From positions 1 through 5,116 of the forward strand of contig JAMOUY010000395.1 of the NCBI GenBank assembly GCA_027067895.1: DNA of 5,116 nt, written 5' to 3'. The position numbers and the translations under genes were made by a program. Each line of letters starts with the position of its first letter. Position 1 is the stretch's first letter. Source of the stretch: Acidobacteriota bacterium (lineage in GTDB: Bacteria; Acidobacteriota; Holophagae; Thermotomaculales; Thermotomaculaceae). Positions 1 through 5,116 of this stretch are shown in pieces. Below the pieces are notes generated by a model. The model worked only from the letters and a program-made list of their open reading frames with translations, did not search any database and was not told the origin of the DNA.

Positions 1-408
1 GTTTGAGTTTTTCAAGGCAACCTGATAGCCAAGAGGAATGCCAAGATAAAGCGCGCCTAAAAGGGACAATGCAACAGACTGCATTGATTTTTCTGTATCA
101 GGGTCTTTAAAAAATGCATAAAGCAAAAGAAAAACAAAACCCATTGAAACAACAAACTCAAAGGATAAAAAAGGCACTATGAAACTTGTGGGAATAAGCG
201 CCGCAAGAAGAAATGCCGGAATTGTGTAAAAATTAAATCCCACATGCACGGTAAGGCTTTTGAATTCCTGAATGCCCAAAAAAATTGCCGTTAAAATAAG
301 CCCGTAAAAGTAATAAACCGGAAGATACTTGACAATTACAAAAAAAAGCGGAACAAAAATTATTGCGGATATTGCCCTTAAAATAAAAGATTTTACATTA
401 AACGCCAC
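1..408 (-). CDS. cdsA: Phosphatidate cytidylyltransferase, N-terminal part (runs off left edge)
   Basis: This integral membrane enzyme makes CDP-diacylglycerol from phosphatidate and CTP, the branch point of phospholipid synthesis. The window holds the first 136 codons; the C-terminal half, with the CdsA signature, lies off the left edge. Visible features are an N-terminal SFILRAISAIIFVPLFF segment, a conserved-looking Glu-Phe after the second hydrophobic stretch (residues 48-49), and LLGALYLGIPLGY near residues 117-128, all fitting CdsA. Hydrophobic stretches lie at about 9-28, 31-47, 61-75, 78-99 and 112-130. The start is taken as GTG at 408-406, inside the end of uppS (11-base overlap), because the nearby ATG at 399-397 is in another frame and meets a stop at once. 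A G-run at 413-418 could serve as the ribosome binding site. The position directly after uppS is the classical uppS-cdsA order and supports the call. The family is inferred from the N-terminal half only. Confidence 0.85.
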   Translation of the reverse strand, partial: MAFNVKSFILRAISAIIFVPLFFVIVKYLPVYYFYGLILTAIFLGIQEFKSLTVHVGFNFYTIPAFLLAALIPTSFIVPFLSFEFVVSMGFVFLLLYAFFKDPDTEKSMQSVALSLLGALYLGIPLGYQVALKNSN

Positions 409-1153
409 CAGTCCCCCCGAATCTTCTTTCTCTTTTTTGATATTCAACAATTGCTTTTAACATTTCAATTGTATCAAAATCAGGCCATAAAACCTCGGTA
501 AAATACAATTCCGAATAGGCAATCTGCCATAAAAGAAAGTTTGACACCCTGATTTCCCCGCTTGTTCTGATTAAAAGGTCGGGGTCGGGAATGTTTTTTG
601 TGTATAAACGGGAAGAAAAAAGGTTTTCGTCAACCTCTTCGGGTTTTACCCCTTCCTCTATCAAATCTTTTACAGCCTTTAAAATCTCCGCTCTTCCGCC
701 GTAGTTTAAGGCTATGTTAAAAATGAGGGACTTATTGTCCTTTGTCTCTTCAAGCACTTTGTCAATTTCTCTGTTAACAAAATCCGGAAGTCTGCTTCTG
801 TCCCCGATAATGGAAAGTTTTATATCCTTTTCCATAAGTTTCTTTTTCTGCAATTTTAAGAATTGAAAAAGCAAAGTCATCAAAACGGAAACCTCTTCCT
901 TCGGCCTAATCCAGTTCTCGGTTGAAAAAGCGTAAACGGTAATTACTTTAATTTTTAAATCCAAAACAGTGTCAAGCGCGTTTTCAATAGCCTTAACTCC
1001 CGCCTTATGCCCCTTTATTCTTGACAGACCTCTTTTTTTCGCCCACCTGCCGTTTCCGTCCATAATTATTGCAACGTGGGAAGGAATGTTGTTTTTGTCT
1101 ATTTCAAGCCAGAGTTTTCTCTCCAACTCACCTGCATTTTTAGGCGGTTTCAT
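398..1153 (-). CDS. uppS: Undecaprenyl diphosphate synthase (cis-prenyltransferase)
   Basis: This cytosolic enzyme condenses isopentenyl diphosphate units in cis onto farnesyl diphosphate to give the C55 lipid carrier for peptidoglycan and other wall polymers. With the ATG at 1153 the protein has 251 residues, normal for the family. All signatures are present: HVAIIMDGNGRWA at 26-38 (catalytic Asp32), GHKAG at 48-52, AFSTENW at 75-81, RTSGE at 196-200, Arg202 with SNFLLWQ at 204-210, Glu215, and WPDF at 223-226. A TTG one codon upstream (1156) is also open, but an AGGGAG at 1159-1164 sits 5 bases before the ATG and only 2 before the TTG, so the ATG is preferred. The ATG shares one base with the TGA of the upstream prenyl synthase (TGATG), implying translational coupling. 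The 3' end overlaps cdsA. Nothing is missing or broken. Confidence 0.97.
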   Translation of the reverse strand: MKPPKNAGELERKLWLEIDKNNIPSHVAIIMDGNGRWAKKRGLSRIKGHKAGVKAIENALDTVLDLKIKVITVYAFSTENWIRPKEEVSVLMTLLFQFLKLQKKKLMEKDIKLSIIGDRSRLPDFVNREIDKVLEETKDNKSLIFNIALNYGGRAEILKAVKDLIEEGVKPEEVDENLFSSRLYTKNIPDPDLLIRTSGEIRVSNFLLWQIAYSELYFTEVLWPDFDTIEMLKAIVEYQKRERRFGGTGGV

Positions 1154-2127
1154 CAAAACTCCCTGTCAATTATAAAATCGCAGATTTTTAACAAAGTCTC
1201 CCTGTAAACCCCATCTTCAAAGTTTTCAAGAAGTCTCAGATTATCCCTTATCAATTGCCTTGCATAATCAAAAGCCTTTTTAAGATAACCTCCGCTTTTA
1301 AGAATTTTCACAAGCCTTTTTTTATCTTTCTCCTCAAATTTTTCTCCCTTTGAATAAAAAACCTTTTCAACAATTTCTACAACTTCCTGCTCACCGTTTT
1401 CCAAAGCAAGCAAAACAGGATAGGTTGCCTTTCCTTCCGGCAAATCTATAAGTTTAGGTTTGCCCAATTTCTTTATATCCGCCTTAAAATCAAGGCAATC
1501 GTCAACTATTTGGAAGGCAAGCCCCAACTGCAAGCCGAATTTTTCTGCAAATTCAACAAGCTGAGATTTCCCCGACAAAACAACGGGAATGGCACAACTT
1601 TGCTCAAACAAAACCGCTGTTTTCAGTTTAATTATCTCAAAATAAGTTTCTTTTTTCGGGGGAAAATTAAATGCGTTTGCGTTTTGAAGCAACTCGCCTG
1701 TTACCAAAGACTTGGAAACTCCGGCAATTCTCCTTAAAACCTCAATGTTTTCAAGTTCAACAGCAATATTCATTGCGGTGGCAAACATAAAATCGCCGTA
1801 TAAAACGGTTAACGTATTGTCCCAAATTGAGTTATGTGTTTTCTGCCCCCTTCTTATATCGGCGTTGTCAATAACGTCGTCGTGAATAAGGGTTGAGTTG
1901 TGGAGAAGTTCAACCGTTGCGCCTACTTTTACGCTTTTTTCGTCCTCAACTCCCGTCATTTTACCGAATAAAACGGCAAAGGCGGGTCTTAGCATTTTTC
2001 CTTTTTTCTTTAAGGAATGCTCTATTAAAGGCTTGATTTCCGCATATTGAGAAGAAAGTTTATCGGCAATTAAATTTTCCACCGAATTTAATTCTTCCGA
2101 AATTACCTTTAAAAAATTCTCAGGCAC
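1153..2127 (-). CDS. Trans-polyprenyl diphosphate synthase, probably long-chain (IspB/HepT-like)
   Basis: This enzyme joins isopentenyl diphosphate units in trans onto an allylic primer. The 324-residue protein has the first Asp-rich motif DDVID at 83-87 followed by RRG, and the second, DDCLD, at 209-213. It also has the substrate-binding GKMLRP at 43-48, KT at 169-170 and a DLPEGKATYP stretch at 228-237. The first motif is the plain DDxxD form, without the two-residue insert of typical bacterial FPP synthases. The residue five before it is Ser78, not an aromatic. In this family both points favour a long product, such as a quinone side chain; this is inference, and a GGPP or FPP synthase is not excluded. 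The start is GTG at 2127-2125, with AAAGGAG at 2134-2140 six bases upstream. The stop overlaps uppS by one base, so the two are probably cotranscribed. The gene might alternatively supply primer for UppS. Confidence 0.93.
   Translation of the reverse strand: MPENFLKVISEELNSVENLIADKLSSQYAEIKPLIEHSLKKKGKMLRPAFAVLFGKMTGVEDEKSVKVGATVELLHNSTLIHDDVIDNADIRRGQKTHNSIWDNTLTVLYGDFMFATAMNIAVELENIEVLRRIAGVSKSLVTGELLQNANAFNFPPKKETYFEIIKLKTAVLFEQSCAIPVVLSGKSQLVEFAEKFGLQLGLAFQIVDDCLDFKADIKKLGKPKLIDLPEGKATYPVLLALENGEQEVVEIVEKVFYSKGEKFEEKDKKRLVKILKSGGYLKKAFDYARQLIRDNLRLLENFEDGVYRETLLKICDFIIDREF
1159..1164 (-). promoter_or_regulatory. Ribosome binding site deciding the uppS start
   Basis: The minus strand reads AGGGAG here, 5 bases before ATG at 1153-1151. 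The alternative TTG at 1156 would leave only 2 bases of spacing. The site lies inside the last codons of the upstream prenyl synthase gene, as expected for coupled genes. Confidence 0.7.
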
Positions 2128-2133
2128 AAAAAA

Positions 2134-2140
2134 CTCCTTT
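2134..2140 (-). promoter_or_regulatory. Strong ribosome binding site for the GTG-started prenyl synthase
   Basis: The minus strand reads AAAGGAG, then six T bases, then GTG at 2127-2125. This near-consensus site at ideal spacing justifies the GTG start, and no in-frame ATG lies nearby. Confidence 0.75.
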
Positions 2141-2143
2141 TAA

Positions 2144-2157
2144 AATTACGGGTAATT
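2144..2157. repeat. Small perfect inverted repeat in the prenyl synthase leader
   Basis: The plus strand reads AATTAC-GG-GTAATT, a perfect 6-base inverted repeat with a 2-base centre. It lies between the candidate -10 box and the ribosome binding site, where the transcript would begin. It could be an operator for a dimeric regulator, or chance in AT-rich DNA. The two-base loop makes an RNA hairpin unlikely. Confidence 0.35.
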
Positions 2158-2190
2158 ATTTTATCACAAAAGACGGAAACAGACATTCAA
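2158..2190 (-). promoter_or_regulatory. Candidate promoter of the prenyl synthase-uppS-cdsA cluster
   Basis: In the 95-base gap after the exonuclease gene, the minus strand carries TGTGATAAAAT (2158-2168), whose TAAAAT matches five of six -10 positions. A TTGAAT at 2185-2190 is the best -35 match, but the spacer is 21 bases, too long for a standard sigma-70 promoter. The -10 element sits just upstream of the ribosome binding site. Placement is sensible but the call is weak. Confidence 0.3.
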
Positions 2191-2222
2191 AATCGGAAAC
2201 GAATTAAAGGGAAAACACTGAT

Positions 2223-2984
2223 TTACTCAAAAATTATCCCAACCGGGCAGTGGTCGGAACCGTAAACGTCCGAAAGGATAAAGGCGTCTTTCACCCTGTC
2301 TTTCAAATTCTCGCTTACGAAAAAGTAATCAATTCTCCAACCGACATTCCTTTCCCTTGCCCTTGACTTGTAATCCCACCAAGAATAATGCCCGCCTTCT
2401 TTTACAAACATTCTGAAAGTATCCACAAAACCGCTTGCAATAAGTTTGTCTATCCATTCCCTCTCAATAGGAAGAAAACCCGAAACTTTTTCATTTTCCT
2501 TCGGCCTTGCCAAATCTATCTCTTTGTGCGCCGTGTTTACGTCTCCGCAGATTATTACCCCTCTGCCTTTATCTTTCAAATCCTTAACAACTTCAAGGAA
2601 TTTGTCGTAAAACCTCAACTTAAAATCAAGCCTCTCTTTGCTTGCCTTTCCGTTTGGAAAATATACGTTGAAAAGGATAAAATCACCGTAATCGGCGGAA
2701 ATCACCCTTCCCTCTCTGTCAAATTCCTCAACCCCAAGGCCGTAAGAAACGGAATTGGGCTCAATTTTAGTCAAAAGCCCCACCCCGCTGTATCCCTTTC
2801 TTGAAGAAGCCGAAAGGTAAAACTGCTTATAGGGAAGGCTTTTTATCTCGGCGGGAATTTGCTCTTCCGTAGCCTTTGTTTCCTGCAAACACAAAATATC
2901 GGGATTTTCTTTCTTTACCCAATCCGCAAAACCCTTCTTTGCAATCGCCCTTATGCCGTTAACATTCCACGAAATTATTTTCAT
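2223..2984 (-). CDS. xth: Exodeoxyribonuclease III / AP endonuclease (ExoA/Xth family)
   Basis: This base-excision repair enzyme cleaves DNA at abasic sites and degrades 3' ends. It is metal-dependent and cytosolic. The 253-residue protein covers the whole endonuclease/exonuclease/phosphatase fold. Visible motifs are SWNVNGIRA at 5-13 (metal-site Asn7), LQETK at 33-37 (metal ligand Glu35), FNVYFPNG at 105-112 (Tyr108), GDVNTAH at 147-153 (Asp148, Asn150), [20 protein letters not shown] at 201-220, and SDHCPVG at 243-249 (catalytic Asp244-His245 pair). Length and the [13 protein letters not shown] block resemble the shorter ExoA type of Bacillus. The start is ATG at 2984, with AAAGGGGA at 2992-2999 seven bases upstream. 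It ends 95 bases before the prenyl synthase gene. No catalytic residue is missing. The function does not relate to its neighbours. Confidence 0.96.
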   Translation of the reverse strand: MKIISWNVNGIRAIAKKGFADWVKKENPDILCLQETKATEEQIPAEIKSLPYKQFYLSASSRKGYSGVGLLTKIEPNSVSYGLGVEEFDREGRVISADYGDFILFNVYFPNGKASKERLDFKLRFYDKFLEVVKDLKDKGRGVIICGDVNTAHKEIDLARPKENEKVSGFLPIEREWIDKLIASGFVDTFRMFVKEGGHYSWWDYKSRARERNVGWRIDYFFVSENLKDRVKDAFILSDVYGSDHCPVGIIFE

Positions 2985-3156
2985 AAAACAGTCCCCTTTC
3001 CCGCATATAATCGAAAAAACGATACGGAAATTTTATCAAATCACTTCTCAATCCGAATTGTTTTTCCAATTTTCTATCCATTGTTTTTGCATCTATTCTT
3101 TTCAATTCTTTCCAACAATTTGATTTTCTGCAAAGAGACTTGATTTTTTTAGACAT
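2959..3156 (-). CDS. Possible small Lys/Arg-rich protein of 65 residues, unknown function
   Basis: I do not recognise this reading frame. It begins with ATG at 3156, 22 bases after the stop of the flavodoxin-ferredoxin gene. An AAAAAGG lies about 9 bases upstream, a workable ribosome binding site. The predicted product is basic, has Cys at residues 9, 14 and 65, and shows no signal peptide or membrane segment. Its middle (about 33-58, with [18 protein letters not shown]) looks like a folded-protein stretch. The codons are AT-rich like those of the two islet genes upstream. Against it, the last 26 bases overlap the exonuclease start and the frame covers that gene's ribosome binding site. It may be a real third gene of the islet, a decayed remnant, or chance in a roughly 190-base leader. 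Confidence 0.4.
   Translation of the reverse strand: MSKKIKSLCRKSNCWKELKRIDAKTMDRKLEKQFGLRSDLIKFPYRFFDYMRERGLFYENNFVEC
2992..2999 (-). promoter_or_regulatory. Ribosome binding site of the exonuclease III gene
   Basis: The minus strand reads AAAGGGGA, 7 bases before ATG at 2984-2982. It lies inside the 65-residue reading frame at 2959-3156, so that frame would have to be translated across it. Confidence 0.65.
3030..3038 (-). promoter_or_regulatory. Candidate -10 element upstream of the exonuclease gene
   Basis: The minus strand reads TGATAAAAT, the same nine bases found in the candidate promoter before the prenyl synthase gene (2158-2166). It lies 46 bases upstream of the exonuclease start. 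No good -35 hexamer is seen at 16-18 bases, so support is limited to the -10 similarity and position. Confidence 0.22.
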
Positions 3157-3178
3157 TTAGCCATACCTTTTTCATAAA

Positions 3179-4000
3179 TTATGTGCTTTTTCCCGCGTTT
3201 ATTATCTTCTTTTTCATCTCACGGTAAAATTGTTTATTTAGATGTTTTTTGTTTTCCATTTTTTTTGAAAAAACAATTGCTTCGGTCGGACATTTATGAA
3301 CACATTCCAAACAAAATTCACAATTTTCGGGATTAAAAATCGGCATGGGATTGTCGGATTTCCATGCTTTGCGCTCACAGACAGATACGCAAAGATTGCA
3401 ATTTGTGCATTTATCGGGAACAATCTTCATATTCTTTTTCAGTTTTTCATAATATTTTATGCCAAACGGTTTAATTATATCGTTTAAAGGGACATACCAT
3501 TCATAAGGCGGGATATTGTTTTCCGTAAGCCTTTCCATATTCATTATTTTATTTGCAAAATTATCCAATTTGTCAGATATTCCACTTTCAAATCCAAACA
3601 TAAACCTTAATTTATCGGAAAACAGCAACACTCCGTCCGTTGCAGGGGAGCGAAACTTTTCATAGAATAAAACAACAATATTTTTTTCATTAAGCATTTT
3701 AGCAAAAATTCTCAGACTGTTTCCCGTATAAAGCCCGTAAGTTGTGAAAATAAAAGCCTTTAACGGTTTATCAAACACAGCAAGGTTTTTAACAAACTCT
3801 GCAACGGATAAGGAAGGGCAGGCGTGATGTGTGGGAAATCCAAAGACAATCAAATCAAACTTTTGCAAATATTCATTACGGTATTTTTTGTCAATATGGC
3901 TTATTTCAACATCAAACTTTTTTTTGAGACGTTCAAACAATATTTCAGACAATAATTTGGTATTTCCCGCTCCCGAGTGATACAAAATCAAAATTTTCAT
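3179..4000 (-). CDS. EFR1-type flavodoxin-ferredoxin fusion protein
   Basis: This is a probable soluble electron carrier with an FMN-binding flavodoxin domain and two [4Fe-4S] clusters. In the 273-residue product, residues 1-150 are flavodoxin-like. The phosphate loop is YHSGAGNTKLLSE at 7-19, then FGFPTHHACPS at 53-63 and FTTYGLYTGNS at 85-95. A linker to about 190 precedes a two-cluster ferredoxin domain. Its cysteines are at 198, 201, 204, 208 and 227, 230, 233, 237, both CxxCxxCxxxC; the first cluster is followed by Glu rather than the usual Pro, the second by Pro. A Lys-rich tail ends the protein. Such fusions are common in anaerobes; physiological partners are mostly unknown. The ATG at 4000 overlaps the TGA of the 72-residue gene by four bases (ATGA), with no clear ribosome binding site of its own, so it is probably translationally coupled. 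Confidence 0.88.
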   Translation of the reverse strand: MKILILYHSGAGNTKLLSEILFERLKKKFDVEISHIDKKYRNEYLQKFDLIVFGFPTHHACPSLSVAEFVKNLAVFDKPLKAFIFTTYGLYTGNSLRIFAKMLNEKNIVVLFYEKFRSPATDGVLLFSDKLRFMFGFESGISDKLDNFANKIMNMERLTENNIPPYEWYVPLNDIIKPFGIKYYEKLKKNMKIVPDKCTNCNLCVSVCERKAWKSDNPMPIFNPENCEFCLECVHKCPTEAIVFSKKMENKKHLNKQFYREMKKKIINAGKST

Positions 4001-4215
4001 TTTTTAATCCAAGTTTCAAACTCATTGCAGCCACAATCTCTCAAATATTTTTTTTCAAACATATCGGTTTTATTGTTTTGACTTACTCTAACCAATACAT
4101 TCTCATGAATTTCTTGATAAAAACGGCAACAAAAAAAATTGTATTTATCGGGCAATTGTTCATACAGCGTATAATTTCCCCGCCGCGAGACTTTTTTAAA
4201 CAAACTTTTTTCCAT
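3997..4215 (-). CDS. 72-residue Cys-containing protein of unknown function, coupled to the flavodoxin-ferredoxin gene
   Basis: I do not recognise this protein. It starts with ATG at 4215, behind an AAAAGGAA site about 6 bases upstream, and ends in an ATGA overlap with the redox gene. There is no signal peptide or membrane segment. It has a Cys pair at residues 29-30 (FFCCRFY) and a Cys-Gly-Cys at 61-63 (RDCGCNEFETW), four thiols that could bind a metal or form disulfides. The middle (about 15-48) reads like beta-strand-rich sequence with alternating hydrophobic and polar residues. A good ribosome binding site, a perfect TATAAT box upstream and the tight coupling make it a real gene. A role as partner or accessory of the flavodoxin-ferredoxin protein is inference from the gene order alone. 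Confidence 0.72.
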   Translation of the reverse strand: MEKSLFKKVSRRGNYTLYEQLPDKYNFFCCRFYQEIHENVLVRVSQNNKTDMFEKKYLRDCGCNEFETWIKK

Positions 4216-4242
4216 TGTTGTTTCCTTTTAAACTTTTTTCAA

Positions 4243-4248
4243 ATTATA
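4243..4248 (-). promoter_or_regulatory. Candidate -10 box of the small-protein / redox-protein operon
   Basis: The minus strand reads GGTATAAT, a perfect -10 hexamer, 27 bases before ATG at 4215 and inside the 60-base gap after the peptidase gene. The -35 region at 17-18 bases is only T-rich (TTTTTC), so recognition may rely on the -10 or an activator. It gives the islet its own start of transcription. Confidence 0.45.
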
Positions 4249-4275
4249 CCAAAGATTATTTGTTTAGAAAAACGG

Positions 4276-5116
4276 TTAGTTTTTGCCAGACTGCTTTTCA
4301 ACTTCGGCAAGAATTTTTCTGATTTTTTCCACCTGCTTTTTGAATTCTTCAAGCCGTTTACCTTTGAGTTTGGGCGTGGCTATCATTCGCTTGAAAAGAG
4401 GATTTACCCATTTTCCACTTGCGTCCTTAATTCCGAAATGAAGATGAGGCCCGTTTACCCTGCCTGTTGCCCCGCTTCTTGCGATAATCTGCCCCGCTTT
4501 AACATGCCAACCTTTTCTTACAAGAATTCTGCTCAAATGCAGGTAATAGGTTTTTATTCCGCCGGGGTGTTTTATAACGATATACTTTCCGTTATGGCTT
4601 GAATATCCGGTTTGAATAACCTTGCCGCTGTAAACCGCAAAAACAGGCTCTCCCACTCTTGCGCGATAATCAACTCCGTTGTGGAAACTCTTTTTCCCCG
4701 TAACGGGATGCCTTCTCCAACCGAATGGCGACGTCACATGAATTCTTCTCAAAGGATATCTGAATGCCGAAGAAATCAAGGCCTTTCCGTCAACCGAATA
4801 GTGTCCGTTGAAAGAGGATTTTTCATCCTTTTCCATGTAAAGAAACGCTTCCTTTTTTCCCGTTTTCTTTCCGTCATAACATGCATACAAAACCTTTACC
4901 GGGGGAATTACCTCTCCCTGATAAACGTTTTCTTCAAGCAACACCTTAAATTTATCGCCCTTTCTTGCGGAAGTCCGAATAGGGACAAGGCACTCAATCA
5001 CATTGTTTACCGTGTTTCTTACGCTTTTGGGCACGCCGGTTTTTTTCAAGGCGTCATTTAAAGTTGTGCTAATCTCCCCTTCAACAAGTTTGTATCTTTT
5101 TTCGGTTTTAAGTTTG
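4276..5116 (-). CDS. M23-family peptidoglycan endopeptidase (MepM-like), 5' end outside window
   Basis: This is a zinc metallopeptidase that cuts peptide cross-links of the wall, normally exported. The frame is open to the right edge, giving 279 complete codons. The TTG at 5049 is not the likely start, because the 22 codons before it (LVEGEISTTLNDALKKTGVP across the junction) continue an OapA/MepM-type domain that precedes the catalytic domain in such proteins. Counting the first full codon as 1, that domain runs to about 110. The M23 domain runs from about 120 to 240, with SPFGWRRHPVTGKKSFHNGVDY (His145 and Asp149 as zinc ligands), YLHLS (His193) and GPHLHFG (His224, His226). All active-site residues are present, so it is probably active rather than an EnvC-like activator. 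A Lys/Glu-rich helical tail of about 30 residues ends it. Signal peptide or membrane anchor, and any LysM domain, would lie outside the window. Confidence 0.93.
   Translation of the reverse strand, partial: KLKTEKRYKLVEGEISTTLNDALKKTGVPKSVRNTVNNVIECLVPIRTSARKGDKFKVLLEENVYQGEVIPPVKVLYACYDGKKTGKKEAFLYMEKDEKSSFNGHYSVDGKALISSAFRYPLRRIHVTSPFGWRRHPVTGKKSFHNGVDYRARVGEPVFAVYSGKVIQTGYSSHNGKYIVIKHPGGIKTYYLHLSRILVRKGWHVKAGQIIARSGATGRVNGPHLHFGIKDASGKWVNPLFKRMIATPKLKGKRLEEFKKQVEKIRKILAEVEKQSGKN

Noticed and set aside
969..1737. Plus-strand open frames over uppS and the prenyl synthase
   Set aside because: They are shadows of two well-identified genes on the other strand.
3056..3120. AATTGTT and AACAATT as distant inverted repeats in the exonuclease leader
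   Set aside because: The arms are short, about 50 bases apart and AT-rich, so chance is likely and no mobile element signs accompany them.
2388..3143. Plus-strand open frames opposite the exonuclease gene and its leader
   Set aside because: They are antisense to a complete exonuclease gene with all catalytic motifs, and the predicted products show no recognisable domain.
3238..3423. 61-codon minus-strand frame inside the redox gene
   Set aside because: It is an out-of-frame reading of the ferredoxin domain; the cysteine pattern is intact in the main frame.
4268..4284. Inverted repeat AAAAAC-GGTTA-GTTTTT at the peptidase stop codon as a terminator
   Set aside because: The stem has only one G-C pair and would be too weak for a convincing intrinsic terminator, though it ends in a T run on the minus strand.
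4276..5049. TTG at 5049 as the true start of the M23 peptidase gene
   Set aside because: The frame stays open to the window edge and the codons upstream continue the same domain; a leader or anchor would also be expected further upstream.
4078..5061. Two long open frames on the plus strand (4078-4602 and 4612-5061)
   Set aside because: They lie antisense to the M23 peptidase and the 72-residue gene, lack family motifs and are explained by the strong minus-strand coding signal.

Overview
All genes in this window lie on the minus strand, so transcription runs from right to left. The window suggests a bacterium with a moderately low G+C genome that uses GTG as well as ATG starts behind strong AGGAG-type ribosome binding sites. 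A flavodoxin-ferredoxin fusion of a type common in anaerobes hints at anaerobic electron metabolism. I cannot name the phylum from this sequence.

Layout from right (upstream) to left: (1) The 3' portion of an M23-family peptidoglycan endopeptidase gene, whose reading frame continues off the right edge. (2) An AT-rich islet at about 2985-4275, with a good -10 box. It holds a 72-residue cysteine-containing protein of unknown function, an EFR1-type flavodoxin/2x[4Fe-4S] protein that starts inside the stop region of the small gene (ATGA overlap), and a less certain 65-residue reading frame. (3) An exodeoxyribonuclease III / AP endonuclease gene (xth/exoA type). (4) A tight lipid cluster: a trans-polyprenyl diphosphate synthase, undecaprenyl diphosphate synthase (uppS), and the N-terminal half of phosphatidate cytidylyltransferase (cdsA), which runs off the left edge. 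Successive genes in this cluster overlap by 1 and 11 bases.

The lipid cluster makes prenyl diphosphates, the undecaprenyl carrier for cell-wall synthesis, and CDP-diacylglycerol for phospholipids. The M23 peptidase remodels the wall. Most of the window is ordinary housekeeping. The part that deserves a second look is the AT-rich islet with its coupled small protein and redox protein. No RNA gene, CRISPR array, transposase or convincing terminator was seen. No gene-free stretch exceeds 300 bases.
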